Shown in pieces: positions 51,645 through 60,171 of a DNA stretch of 64,000 bases (positions within the stretch are counted from its first letter, which is position 1; each line of letters begins with the position of its first letter). Below the pieces are notes generated by a model. That model made no database searches, was not told the origin of the DNA, and saw nothing but the letters and a program-made list of their open reading frames with translations. A program made the translations under genes and the position numbers. Location: NCBI RefSeq assembly GCF_002929745.1, contig NZ_PJIQ01000001.1, positions 174,850 to 238,849 on the forward strand, in the 5' to 3' direction. This DNA comes from Arthrobacter sp. B1805 (GTDB lineage Bacteria > Actinomycetota > Actinomycetes > Actinomycetales > Micrococcaceae).

Positions 51645-52592
51645 GTGACGACGGTCTACGCCCTGCACGAGAACCCCGAGTGGTTTCCTCCGTTCGCCCG
51701 TGCCTTCGAGGCGGAAGGCGTGGAGGTGGTCGAGTGGCTGCTCACGGACGGCGTATTGGACCTCGATTCGGTCCCGCCGGAAGGCGTCTTCTGGTCACGC
51801 ATCAGCGCCTCGGCCCACACGCGGGACCACGGACTCTCCAAGGACTACGCACGATCGGTGCTGTCCTGGCTCGAAGCCCATGGACGCCGTACCGTCAACG
51901 GACGCCGCGTCCTCGAGCTCGAGATGAGCAAGGTGGACCAGCTCACCGCCCTGCGTGCGGCGGGTATCGAAACCCCGCGCACCGTTGCCGCCGTCGGGCG
52001 GAACCGCATCCTCGAAGCGGCCCAGGGCTTCGACGTGCCGCTCATCCTGAAGCACAACCAGGGCGGGAAAGGTCTCGGCGTGCGCAAGTTAGACTCGCAC
52101 CAGGAGCTCGCGGAGTACGTGGCGTCGAGTGAGTTCGAGGAGCCGGCGGACGGCATCACGCTCGTGCAGGAATTCATCCAGGCTGCGGAACCCTTCATCA
52201 CCCGGGCGGAGCTCGTGGGCGGGCGCTTCGTCTATGCCATCAAGGCCGACACCGCGCGTGGCGGCTTCCAGCTGTGCCCGGCGGATGCGTGCGCGATCGA
52301 CCCGGAGACGGGGAGGCCGATCATGCCGCCGGGCGCCACCATCCCGCCCGAGCCTGACCAGCAGCTCTTCAGCCTCCGCGAGGGATTCGACCACCCGGTC
52401 ATCGCCCGGTTCGAGGAGTTCGCCCGGCGCAACGACCTGGAGGTCTGCGGCATCGAGTTCATCGAGACGGCGGACGGCAGGGTGCTGACCTACGACGTCA
52501 ATACCAACACCAACTACAACGCCGCCGTCGAGGCCGTGGCCCCGACGTCCGCCCCCAGGGAGCTGGTCCGGTACCTGAAGACCCTCGGCTGA
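51645..52592 (+). CDS. ATP-grasp ligase (RimK-like)
   Basis: A 315-residue ATP-grasp enzyme. Landmarks: KHNQGGKGLGVRKL (nucleotide-binding lysine and glycine loop), LVQEFIQAAEPFITRAELVGGRFVYAIKAD, and the metal-binding VCGIEFIETADGRVLTYDVNTNTNYN. This is close to the RimK/LysX group, which joins amino acids to carboxylates in proteins, peptides or coenzymes. No partner carrier protein (LysW) is visible nearby. GTG start with GGAAGG upstream. The substrate is unknown. Confidence 0.83.
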   Translation: MTTVYALHENPEWFPPFARAFEAEGVEVVEWLLTDGVLDLDSVPPEGVFWSRISASAHTRDHGLSKDYARSVLSWLEAHGRRTVNGRRVLELEMSKVDQLTALRAAGIETPRTVAAVGRNRILEAAQGFDVPLILKHNQGGKGLGVRKLDSHQELAEYVASSEFEEPADGITLVQEFIQAAEPFITRAELVGGRFVYAIKADTARGGFQLCPADACAIDPETGRPIMPPGATIPPEPDQQLFSLREGFDHPVIARFEEFARRNDLEVCGIEFIETADGRVLTYDVNTNTNYNAAVEAVAPTSAPRELVRYLKTLG

Positions 52593-52701
52593 CGCGGCGG
52601 GACCGGCGGTGCTGTTCATCGGAGGGTCAACCGCCGTCGGTCTGCTGATCACCTCCGCTTCCTAGCGTGGGTGCGTCCACGCACCCGAAGGAAGTTGAGC
52701 C

Positions 52702-53552
52702 ATGACCCTCGCACGTCCCATCGCCGTCCTGCTCGCGGGCTCCGCACTCGCGATCTCCACGGCCCTGCCGGCAGCTGCCGCTCCGTACGGGACGACGTCG
52801 TCCTCGGCGAGCCGCACGCGGCGGCCCACGCGCACAACGACTACGAGCACGACCGACCGCTGTACGACGCCCTCGAGCACGGCTTCACAAGTGTCGAGGC
52901 CGACGTGTGGCTCGTGGACGGCGAGCTCCTGGTGGCCCACGACCTCGAGGACGTGGTGCCGGGGGTGACGCTCGAGAGTCTCTACCTCGATCCGCTCGAT
53001 GATCTCGTCCGTGGCCGGGGAGGCAGCGTCTACCCGGGGTGGAGCGGCGAGTTCCAGCTCCTCGTGGATATCAAGGGTGACGCCGAGCAGACCTGGTCCG
53101 CCATCGAGAGCGAGCTGGGCGAGCACCGCCCCATGCTCAGCCGCTTCAGCAATGGCAAGGTCAAGCAGGGCGCCGTGAGCGTGGTCATCAGTGGCAACCG
53201 CCCCCTCGCCACCATGGCTGCCGCCCAGCAGCGGCTCAGCTTCTACGACGGCCGTGCCACCGATCTCGGTTCCCCGCTCCCGTCGAGCCTCATGCCCCTG
53301 ATCAGCAACAACTGGACCCAGCTCTTCTCCTGGCAGGGCGTCGGGGAGATGCCGGCGGGGGAGCGTGCGAAGCTGCGGGCCTATGTCGCCACTGCGCATG
53401 AGCAGGGCGCCCGCGTCCGTTTCTGGGCTACGCCGGATCGTCCGGGAGCGGCCCGCGACGCCGTCTGGACCGAACTGGCCGACGCCGGGGTGGACCACAT
53501 CAACACGGACGATCTGCCGGCGCTCGAGGCATTTCTCTCCGCCCGCGGCTGA
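52702..53552 (+). pseudogene. Secreted GDPD-like phosphodiesterase, frameshifted after the signal peptide
   Basis: The ATG at 52702 with GAAGGAAG upstream encodes a perfect signal peptide (ARPIAVLLAGSALAISTALPA-AAA, about residues 4-27). At the GGG of 52789-52791 the frame breaks: the secreted domain continues in the next frame (DDVVLGEPHAAAHAHNDYEHDRPLYDALEHG and VEADVWLVDGELLVAHD), which has no start of its own. One missing G (GGGG to GGG) would restore a 284-residue protein. HAHNDYEHDRPL and VEADVW are typical of glycerophosphodiester/phosphatidylinositol phosphodiesterases. Either a real inactivating mutation or a homopolymer sequencing error; the intact 240-residue domain favours recent loss or error. 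Confidence 0.8.
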
Positions 53553-53623
53553 CAGCTACGCGGTAGCGTGCTGGTACAGGCCGGCCCGTGTGGCGGGCTC
53601 GAGTTCTCCGAGAGGATGCAGGG

Positions 53624-54046
53624 ATGTCCCGTTTCACGAAGGACGGCAAGGTCAAGCCGGACGCGCTACCGAGCACGCTGCAGCGCTCCGACGAGAAGGC
53701 TCAGGACACTTTCGCGGCGACGCTCGACGCCGCCGAGGAGCAGTACGGCGACGGCGAGCGGGCGCGGCGCACTGCCTTCGCGTCGCTGAAGCACGGTTTC
53801 GAGAAGGTGGGCGACCACTGGGAGCCGAAGGAGAAGAAGGGGCCCTCGGACGAGCAGGCCGCACGAGACAGCGCGGAAGCGCGGCCGACAGCGGGTGGGG
53901 TGGATGCCAATGCCTCGAAGCAGCACCTCTACGACCTCGCGAAGAAACTCGACGTCAAGGGCCGCTCCGGCATGTCCAAGGACGAGCTGGTCGACGCACT
54001 GCAGAAGGCGAACGAGCGGGAGACGCGCAGGGCACGCAAGCAGTAG
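53624..54046 (+). CDS. ChaB/Rho-N domain protein
   Basis: A 140-residue basic protein. The N-terminal part (VKPDALPSTLQRSDEKAQDTFAATLDAAEEQYGDGERARRTAFASLKHGFEKVGDHWEPK, residues about 10-68) is a ChaB domain. The C-terminal part (KQHLYDLAKKLDVKGRSGMSKDELVDALQKA, about 100-130) matches the Rho termination factor N-terminal (SAP-like) helix-extended-loop-helix, which binds nucleic acid. This fused arrangement is common in actinobacteria. Role unknown; a cation-antiporter regulator (ChaB) activity is doubtful because no ChaA is nearby. A TAGCGT at 53563-53568 may be its -10. Confidence 0.78.
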   Translation: MSRFTKDGKVKPDALPSTLQRSDEKAQDTFAATLDAAEEQYGDGERARRTAFASLKHGFEKVGDHWEPKEKKGPSDEQAARDSAEARPTAGGVDANASKQHLYDLAKKLDVKGRSGMSKDELVDALQKANERETRRARKQ

Positions 54047-54055
54047 CTATTACGC

Positions 54056-54072
54056 TACGAAAGTATTTCGTA
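54056..54072. promoter_or_regulatory. Perfect dyad TACGAAA-GTA-TTTCGTA
   Basis: Seven-base arms around a 3-nt spacer in an A/T-rich patch, enclosed by a second pair of arms (GCTATTACG at 54046-54054 and CGTAATAGC at 54069-54077). It lies between the ChaB gene stop and the iron box of the binding protein gene. It could be a second operator or a weak terminator. Confidence 0.45.
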
Positions 54073-54084
54073 ATAGCCGGCGGC

Positions 54085-54103
54085 TTAGGCTAGCCTTACT
54101 TCT
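54085..54103 (+). promoter_or_regulatory. DtxR/IdeR iron box
   Basis: TTAGGCTAGCCTTACTTCT matches 14 of 19 positions of the DtxR/IdeR consensus (TTAGGTTAGCCTAACCTAA), 47 bp upstream of the siderophore-binding lipoprotein start. It implies repression by iron. Confidence 0.8.
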
Positions 54104-54149
54104 ACCCCGTCCACGGCCTCCTGGGAGGCCACAGAAGCCAAGGAGCCTC

Positions 54150-55205
54150 ATGGCCCCCTCACGCCTGCGCAGCTTGATCGCCGCTGCCGCCGTCGCCGTT
54201 CTGTCCCTCTCCGCGTGCTCCACCGGCCCTGCCGGCAGCGGCGCCGAGTCCACGAGCGGTAGCAGCGCCTCCGCCGATGCCGGGGCTTTCCCCGTGACGA
54301 TCGGGCACGCCTTCGGTGAGACCACCCTCACCGAGAAGCCGGAGCGAGTGGCAACGGTCTCGTGGGTCAATGCAGATGTGTCCCTCGCCCTCGGCGTCGT
54401 GCCCGTCGGCATGCCGGCCGACAGCTATGGCGGCAACGAGAACCAGTCGACCCCCTGGAAGGACGCGAAGCTCGAGGAGCTGGGCGCCGCCATCGGGACC
54501 GAGAATGCACCCGTGCAGTACTCCGAGACCGACGGCATCGCGTTCGACGACATCGCCGCCACGGATCCCGATGTCATCCTCGCCGCGTACTCGGGGCTGT
54601 CGCAGGAGGACTACGACACACTGAGCAAGATCGCCCCGGTCGTCGCCTATCCTGAGGTCGCCTACGGCACCGCCTGGCAGGACTCCACCCGCATCATCGG
54701 TGAGGCCCTGGGTCTGTCCGACGACGCCGAACAGCTCGTCACCGAGACCGAGCAGGCGATCGCCGACGCAGCCGCCGAGTACCCGCAACTCGAAGACAAG
54801 ACCTTCATCTACGGCAACCTCGAACCGGCCAGTGCCGAAGGCGTGAGCGTCTACACGGCCAACGACAACCGTCCCCGGTTCCTGACCGAGCTCGGCATGG
54901 TGCAGGCCGACGTCGTCACCGAGAACACGAAGGGCTCGGAAGAGTTCTTCATTCCGTGGTCGGCCGAGCGCGCCAACGAGCTCGACTCCGACATCTTCGT
55001 CACCTGGGTTCCGGATGCGGGCACCAAGGAGGCCATCGCCGGTGATCCGCTGCTCAGCCAGATCCCGGCCGTCAAGAGCGGCGCACTCGTCGCGGACAGC
55101 GACAACACCCTGACGCTCTCCATCTCCGCGGCCAACCCGTTGAGCCTGGTCTGGGCGCTGGACCGCTTCCTGCCGATGCTCGGTGAGGCCGCGGACAAGG
55201 CCTGA
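54150..55205 (+). CDS. Iron-siderophore ABC transporter substrate-binding lipoprotein
   Basis: A 351-residue type III (FecB/FhuD-like) binding protein. Lipoprotein signal with lipobox SLSAC, Cys23 lipidated, then a Ser/Ala/Gly linker. Signatures: HAFGETTLTEKPERVATVSWVNADVSLALGVVPVG and DIAATDPDVILAAYSGLSQEDYDTLSKIAPVVAYPE. It captures ferric siderophore for import. No permease or ATPase genes accompany it, so it must use components encoded elsewhere. An iron box upstream indicates induction under iron limitation. AAGGAG before the ATG. Confidence 0.9.
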   Translation: MAPSRLRSLIAAAAVAVLSLSACSTGPAGSGAESTSGSSASADAGAFPVTIGHAFGETTLTEKPERVATVSWVNADVSLALGVVPVGMPADSYGGNENQSTPWKDAKLEELGAAIGTENAPVQYSETDGIAFDDIAATDPDVILAAYSGLSQEDYDTLSKIAPVVAYPEVAYGTAWQDSTRIIGEALGLSDDAEQLVTETEQAIADAAAEYPQLEDKTFIYGNLEPASAEGVSVYTANDNRPRFLTELGMVQADVVTENTKGSEEFFIPWSAERANELDSDIFVTWVPDAGTKEAIAGDPLLSQIPAVKSGALVADSDNTLTLSISAANPLSLVWALDRFLPMLGEAADKA

Positions 55206-55280
55206 CGAACAGCTGCCGATTGCCCTTCGACCGTATCTCGGTTGGAATGGTGGAAGAACCGACTCGTGAAGGGAACCTCG

Positions 55281-55607
55281 ATGGTCCAGGCGGAAATTAA
55301 CAAGCTCCAGGATGCAACGGCCTGGGACAGCAAGGGCAAGAAGCTCGGCGACGTCAATGACGTACACCTCGAGAAGGAGTCCGGCGTCCCTGCGTGGGTG
55401 ACTGTGTCACTCGGGCTGCTGAACTCCCGCAAGCACTACGTGCCGCTGGCGAATTCGCGCTTCGAGGGTGACGCTCTCTACCTCGCATGGACGAAGGACC
55501 AGATCGTCGGTGCGCCGAGCGCCGCCAGCAGCGTGGAACTCTCTCCGGAGGAGGAGTCCGCGCTGGTCGACTACTACAGCCTGCGGGATGACGCAGTGTC
55601 GTCCTAG
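55281..55607 (+). CDS. PRC-barrel-like domain protein
   Basis: A 108-residue soluble protein with a PRC-barrel-like pattern: WDSKGKKLGDVNDVHLEKESGVPAWVTVSLGLLNSRKHYVPL, followed by an acidic helical tail (SVELSPEEESALVDYYSL). PRC barrels bind RNA or protein partners; in actinobacteria such proteins are often stress related. ATG at 55281 with AAGGGA upstream. It is followed by a strong terminator. Precise function unknown. Confidence 0.75.
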   Translation: MVQAEINKLQDATAWDSKGKKLGDVNDVHLEKESGVPAWVTVSLGLLNSRKHYVPLANSRFEGDALYLAWTKDQIVGAPSAASSVELSPEEESALVDYYSLRDDAVSS

Positions 55608-55620
55608 CCGGCACGCAGGT

Positions 55621-55667
55621 ACAGGAAGAGCCCCCACCCGCCGACGGCGGATGGGGGCTCTTCCTGT
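55621..55667. terminator. Bidirectional terminator hairpin
   Basis: 22-bp stem with one mismatch (55621-55642 with 55646-55667; core GGAAGAGCCCCCA) and a 3-nt loop, between the convergent PRC-barrel and DUF6480 genes. Confidence 0.85.
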
Positions 55668-55677
55668 CGGCCTGCGC

Positions 55678-55944
55678 CTAGAACAGATCGATGATGCCGA
55701 CGATGTAGCCGACGATGTAGAGCAGTACCAGCAGGACGACGATGCCGATGATCGTGATCCACAGGGCCTGACGTCCCTTCGACGGGGTCTCCTCGTCCGC
55801 ATGGCCCTGCTGCTGCCAGGCGGTGCTGGACTCGGCAGGCGGAGTCTCGCCCGGGGGCACTCCGCCGCCGGGCTCGAGGCCGGTGATGTGGCTCTCGACA
55901 GGATCAGGATTCCCTGCGTTCAAGGGGTCCGGGCGTTCACTCAT
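55678..55944 (-). CDS. DUF6480-like small membrane protein
   Basis: An 88-residue protein with a hydrophilic N-terminus containing the conserved GLEPGGGVPPGETPPAE block and one C-terminal helix (WITIIGIVVLLVLLYIVGYIVG). The block identifies a small actinobacterial family (DUF6480) of unknown role. The start ATG at 55944 has GGAGGA upstream; an in-frame ATG at 55956 is less likely. C-terminal anchoring would leave the GETPP part in the cytoplasm. Confidence 0.7.
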   Translation of the reverse strand: MSERPDPLNAGNPDPVESHITGLEPGGGVPPGETPPAESSTAWQQQGHADEETPSKGRQALWITIIGIVVLLVLLYIVGYIVGIIDLF

Positions 55945-56045
55945 GCTGTCCTCCACGGGTTGACCGACGGTTCGGTCTCACCCTACCCCGCACAAGGTAA
56001 GCGTGCTTACTTATCCTTCCTCCGGGTGGGGGTTGCGCCTCGGGT

Positions 56046-56402
56046 CTACTGGCCCACGCCCGCAGTGCTTCCGCCTGTCGGGTCGAACCGTTGACCTGCC
56101 GTGCTGTGCGACAGCCCGCCCTTGTCCGGTTCGGAGCCTTCCTGATCGGCACCGTCCGTCAATGCGCCCTGTTCTCGCGGCGTCCAGGACATCGTGATGT
56201 TGACGCCGTGTTCCGTGTCCTCCACGAAGAGGTGGAGGTCCTCACCGATGAGCGCCTCATGGTGGACGGTATCGCCTGCCTCTCTCGCCATGTCCGTGAG
56301 CCGGCAGATGGCAACCGCCATCGCCCGGCCCCAATCGTGCGGATGCTTGCTCGTCGACTCCTCGGTAGCGGTGAACTTCTTGTCGGTCGTCGCCATCGTC
56401 AT
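56046..56402 (-). CDS. Hypothetical protein (118 aa)
   Basis: A 118-residue acidic soluble protein. The conserved-looking core is HDWGRAMAVAICRLTDMAREAGDTVHHEALIGEDLHLFVEDTEHGVNITMSW (residues about 22-74), an alpha/beta pattern, followed by a low-complexity Gly/Asp/Ser tail. No signal or membrane segment; no family recognised. The first ATG (56402) has AGGGCAGG upstream. Confidence 0.55.
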   Translation of the reverse strand: MTMATTDKKFTATEESTSKHPHDWGRAMAVAICRLTDMAREAGDTVHHEALIGEDLHLFVEDTEHGVNITMSWTPREQGALTDGADQEGSEPDKGGLSHSTAGQRFDPTGGSTAGVGQ

Positions 56403-56498
56403 ACCTGCCCTTGAAGAGGAACTAAGTACCCTTGCCTTTCGGGTGACTGCAATGGTAGCAGTGGGTCATATCCGGGAGCAGGTGGTATTGGGTTAACG

Positions 56499-57482
56499 AT
56501 GAGCACACAGAATCACCGCCCCCGGACCGCAGAAGAGCGCAGTGCGAGGATCGCGGTGACCCTGTTCCCGCTCCTGATCCTCGCCGGGGGAGTCGCGGCG
56601 GTCCTCACACCCGGCACCTTCACGGGACTCGGAGCGCTGGTCAACCCCCTGCTGGGCGTCATCATGTTCGGGATGGGACTGACGCTCACGCCAGTGGACT
56701 TCGCCTTGATCGGGAAGCGACCGATTCCGGTGGTCATCGGGGTCGTGGCCCAGTACATGATCATGCCGCTACTGGGGTGGGGTGTCTCGACGGCCCTCGG
56801 ACTTCCGCCGGCGCTCGCGGCGGGGGTGATCCTCGTCGGGTGCTGTCCGGGTGGGACCGCCTCCAACGTGGTTTCTTACCTTGCCCGGGGAGATGTGGCA
56901 CTTTCCGTGGCCATGACGTCGGTGTCCACGATCCTCGCGCCCTTCCTGACGCCACTGCTCACCCTGTGGCTCGCGGGCCGGTACATGCCCGTCGATGCCG
57001 CTGCCATCGGCCTGTCGATCCTCCAGATCGTCCTGATCCCGGTCCTCGTCGGCCTTGCCGTCCGGTACTTCCTGCCTCGCCTGGTGGAGCGGCTGCTGCC
57101 CGCGCTGCCGTGGATCTCGGTGGCCGCGATCACGGTGGTGGTGATCGCCGTGGTCTCCGGCAGCGCCGGCATCATCTTCTCGGCCGGGCTGCTGGTGTTC
57201 GCGGCCGTGGTCCTGCACAACGGATTGGGCTACGCGCTCGGCTATGGGGCCGCGCGCCTGTTCGGTCTGCCTACTGCGGCCAGGAGGACGACGGCGATCG
57301 AGGTGGGCATGCAGAACTCCGGTCTCGCGGCCGGACTCGCCCGTACGTACCTGACTCCCGAGGCGGCGCTGCCGGGCGCGATCTTCTCTGTCTGGCACAA
57401 CCTGTCCGGAGCCGCGATCGCCGCCTATTGGCGCCGTCGCGACGATCGTGCGGTTGTTTCCGAGGAGCTGGGCCGGCGCTGA
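56499..57482 (+). CDS. Bile acid:sodium symporter (BASS) family protein
   Basis: A 327-residue membrane protein with about ten helices. Family signatures: LGVIMFGMGLTLTPVDFALIGKRP, GVILVGCCPGGTASNVVSYLARGDVALSVAMTSVSTILAPFLTP (the sodium-binding crossover helix with CPGG-SN), and EVGMQNSGLAAGLAR (second crossover region). It belongs to the SBF/YocS branch whose substrates include pantothenate, pyruvate and organic anions rather than bile acids. Substrate not determinable. Confidence 0.9.
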   Translation: MSTQNHRPRTAEERSARIAVTLFPLLILAGGVAAVLTPGTFTGLGALVNPLLGVIMFGMGLTLTPVDFALIGKRPIPVVIGVVAQYMIMPLLGWGVSTALGLPPALAAGVILVGCCPGGTASNVVSYLARGDVALSVAMTSVSTILAPFLTPLLTLWLAGRYMPVDAAAIGLSILQIVLIPVLVGLAVRYFLPRLVERLLPALPWISVAAITVVVIAVVSGSAGIIFSAGLLVFAAVVLHNGLGYALGYGAARLFGLPTAARRTTAIEVGMQNSGLAAGLARTYLTPEAALPGAIFSVWHNLSGAAIAAYWRRRDDRAVVSEELGRR

Positions 57483-57527
57483 CGAGGATCGCTGTTCCTG
57501 CAGCGGACGGACGGCGGACTGCGCCCG

Positions 57528-57848
57528 TCAACCCTCCACGGGGCGGACGCTGAGCAGGCGCCATTCCTCACGCCGGGTGTCGAAGGCGATCCTGAACTCC
57601 AGGACGGGCGAGACGGGACCGGTCTGTGCCGTGAACAGCCAGGCGGACGGCGTCGTGCCCGGCGCGTGGGCGGCCTCCGTCCAGGCTCCGGGGCCACCCG
57701 GTGACGGAACGGATTCTCCGAAGGCCTGCCAGATGCTGCCGTGCCAGCGGAGGGCGAGGGGCCTCCCGGACGGCGTGAAACGGATTGTGGCAGGTTCGTC
57801 GAGGAGCCGGCGCCCTGCATGATCTGCATCGGTGGCCTGTACTGTCAT
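57528..57848 (-). CDS. Hypothetical protein (106 aa)
   Basis: A 106-residue soluble protein with alternating strands (PATIRFTPSGRPLALRWHGSIWQAFGESVP ... SAWLFTAQTGPVSPVLEFRIAFDTRREEWRLLSVRPVEG), like small beta-sheet proteins such as DUF6504-type actinobacterial proteins that share the WxxxW pattern; the family name is not certain. GGGCAG precedes the ATG. Divergent from the nitroreductase gene with an operator-like dyad between. Confidence 0.6.
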   Translation of the reverse strand: MTVQATDADHAGRRLLDEPATIRFTPSGRPLALRWHGSIWQAFGESVPSPGGPGAWTEAAHAPGTTPSAWLFTAQTGPVSPVLEFRIAFDTRREEWRLLSVRPVEG

Positions 57849-57887
57849 GCCCGCTGCCCTTCCCTCCGATTGCTGCTCACCACCAAC

Positions 57888-57907
57888 AATAGAACATAGT
57901 TCCTATT
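57888..57907. promoter_or_regulatory. Operator-like dyad in nitroreductase upstream region
   Basis: AATAGAACATAGTTCCTATT: GAAC-ATA-GTTC flanked by AATA/TATT with one unpaired C. It lies in a clearly A/T-rich patch between the 106-aa gene and the nitroreductase and resembles MarR/HxlR sites. Confidence 0.5.
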
Positions 57908-58045
57908 AGTGGGCGTACGGATGCATCCGATGGACTGGGCCTGGATGCCGAGTGCTCCTCGGGAATGGCCCTGCGGATTCTGTTGTTGCAGGCACCGAGG
58001 CTCAACGGTGCGCCGAGTATCCGCATCGAGCACAGGAGTATTCCC

Positions 58046-58642
58046 ATGTCACTCATTCCTTCCATGACGACCACCCGCAGTGCGGAGACCCGCGTGCCGA
58101 TCATGCCCGAGCTGGCCGATCGCTGGAGCCCGCGGTCCTTCGATCCCGAGGCGACGATCACCGACGACCAGCTCGATGCACTGCTGGAAGCTGCGCGCTG
58201 GGCGCCGTCCGCCATCAACCTCCAGCCCCGCCGGTTCATCGTCGCCCGTCGCGGTACCCGCGAGTTCGACACGATCGTCGCGGCCCTCGTGGGGTTCAAC
58301 GCGGCCTGGGCCCACAACGCCTCGGCCCTGATCGTCGGGATCGCCGAGACGTCCTCCGTCGAAGGTGACGTGCGCCCCTACGCGGAGTACGACCTCGGCC
58401 AGGCCGTGGCCCACCTGACCATCCAGGCGGAGGCGGAGGGCTTGGCGACGCACCAGATGGCGGGTGTCGAATGGGGCGAGATCGTGGCCGCGTTCGACCT
58501 CGACGAGAACCTCAAGCCCCTGACGATCACCGCGGTGGGCACCGCCGATGAGGCCGACAAGCTTCCCGAGGCCCTGGCCGAGCGGGAGACCGCGCCGCGT
58601 ACGCGTCTTCCGCTGGAAGAACTGGTGCTGGTCCGCAGCTGA
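58046..58642 (+). CDS. Nitroreductase-family flavoprotein
   Basis: A 198-residue FMN-dependent oxidoreductase. N-terminal RWSPRSFDPEATITDDQLDALLEAARWAPSAINLQPRRFIV is the FMN-binding nitroreductase signature (RxSxRxF, then APSxxNxQP). DLGQAVAHLTIQAEAEGLATHQMAG is the second conserved block. Works as a dimer in the cytoplasm, reducing nitro, quinone or other acceptors; physiological substrate unknown. ATG at 58046 with AGGAG upstream. Confidence 0.87.
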   Translation: MSLIPSMTTTRSAETRVPIMPELADRWSPRSFDPEATITDDQLDALLEAARWAPSAINLQPRRFIVARRGTREFDTIVAALVGFNAAWAHNASALIVGIAETSSVEGDVRPYAEYDLGQAVAHLTIQAEAEGLATHQMAGVEWGEIVAAFDLDENLKPLTITAVGTADEADKLPEALAERETAPRTRLPLEELVLVRS

Positions 58643-58645
58643 GCC

Positions 58646-60016
58646 CTAGCTGCGGAGGGCGGCGCGGGCGGCGTGTCCGATGACAGCGCTGTAGGTGGGG
58701 TAGGCGAACTTCACGCGCGCGAGGGTCGCGAGGTCCGTCCCCGCCGCCATGGCCGACGCGACGGCCGTGACCACCTCGACGGCGTTCTCGCCGACAGCGT
58801 GGGCTCCGAGGATCAGTTCGCGACGCCGGTCGATCACGAGTTTCAGGAAGCCCTGCTCGCGGTCGTCGATGATCGGACGCTCGACGGCCGCGTAGGGCAC
58901 CGTGACCGCATGGCACTCGGCGTCGCGCTCCCGGGCCTTGGCCTCGGTCAGTCCGACGCCGGCATAGTCCGGATCCGTGAAGCCGCCCTCGGGCAGGAGA
59001 TGGTGCGGGGTGGTGCGTGTGGCTCCCAGCACCGCGTTCTCGGCGGCGGTCTCGCCCTCGAAGACGGCTGCCTGTACCAGCATGCTGCTGCCGTTGGCGT
59101 CACCTGCCACGAAGATGTGCGGCACGTTCGACCTCAGGTACTCGTCCACCGGGATGAAGGACCTCGCCGCCTGGACGCCCGCCGCATCCAGCCCCAGGCC
59201 GGCGAGGTTGGCGGGCCACCCCGCGGCCATGATGACGGCGTCAACCCGCCGCGACCGGGGTTCGCCGTCACGCGTCCACGCCAGCGCGAGCCCCTCACCG
59301 TCCCTGCGGATGGCCTCGATGCCGCCGATGGCGGTCTCCACCTGGACGCCCTTGCCGGTGAAGCTGGCCGTGACGGCGGCAGCGACGTCGTCGTCCTCGG
59401 TCATCAGGATGCGTGGGGCGAGGTCGAGCAGCAGGACCTCGGACCCCAGCGCGTCGAAGATCGTGGTCATCTGGGCGCCTGTGTGCCCGCCGCCGATAAT
59501 CGCCACCGTGCCCGGCAGACTCTCGAGGCCCAGGACCTCGTGGGGTAGCACGGCGTGCTCGGCGCCCTCGATGGGGAGGCGCCGCCCGCTGCCACCGATG
59601 CAGAGGATGATGGTCGCCGCCGTGATCTCGCTCCCGTCCACGACGACGGTGTGCTCGCCCGTGAGCTCGGCGTCGCCCTCGATCAGTTCGATGTCGAGGC
59701 GCTCCATGGTGGGTCCGTACCCCTTCGCGTCGAGGACGCGCGCCACCGTCGCCCGGACACGCTGCACCGTCTTGTTCCAGTCCACCGAGGGCTCGTCCAC
59801 CACGATGCCGTAGTCATAGGCGGTGCGGACCTCGCGGAAGAGGCGCGCGGTCTTCGCCAGCACGCGGGTGGGAACGCACCCCGAGTTCACGCAGGTCCCG
59901 CCGAGTGCTGAGCGTTCGACGACAGCCGTGCGTGCGCCGAGCTCGGCTGCGCGCGTGGCAGCGGCCATGCCGGCGGGTCCGCCACCGATGACGAGGACGT
60001 CGAACGCGTAGTCCAT
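58646..60016 (-). CDS. Pyridine nucleotide-disulfide oxidoreductase (mercuric reductase/LpdA-like)
   Basis: A 456-residue class I flavin disulfide reductase. FAD motif GGGPAGMAAA, redox pair in GGTCVNSGCVPTR (Cys41 and Cys46 approximately), NAD motif IIGGGHTGAQM, second FAD motif FVAGDAN and dimerisation domain with HAVGENAVEVV. The last domain lacks the HPxxSE active-site motif of dihydrolipoamide dehydrogenase and the C-terminal cysteine pair of mercuric reductase, so it belongs to the undefined reductase group. Converges with the nitroreductase, 3 bp between stops. Confidence 0.85.
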   Translation of the reverse strand: MDYAFDVLVIGGGPAGMAAATRAAELGARTAVVERSALGGTCVNSGCVPTRVLAKTARLFREVRTAYDYGIVVDEPSVDWNKTVQRVRATVARVLDAKGYGPTMERLDIELIEGDAELTGEHTVVVDGSEITAATIILCIGGSGRRLPIEGAEHAVLPHEVLGLESLPGTVAIIGGGHTGAQMTTIFDALGSEVLLLDLAPRILMTEDDDVAAAVTASFTGKGVQVETAIGGIEAIRRDGEGLALAWTRDGEPRSRRVDAVIMAAGWPANLAGLGLDAAGVQAARSFIPVDEYLRSNVPHIFVAGDANGSSMLVQAAVFEGETAAENAVLGATRTTPHHLLPEGGFTDPDYAGVGLTEAKARERDAECHAVTVPYAAVERPIIDDREQGFLKLVIDRRRELILGAHAVGENAVEVVTAVASAMAAGTDLATLARVKFAYPTYSAVIGHAARAALRS

Positions 60017-60171
60017 GGGGAAGCTCCTTCTATCTGTCCGGGGTGGCGCTTCCCATCCTCCACCCCGTACGGGTGGGCCACAATGCGCCCGTGTACAGGG
60101 AGTGCCCGCGCTGTCGCGCGGGAGCTCCTGCGCCTAGGATCGGATCCAGGCTCACGAGGAACGGGATCGAC

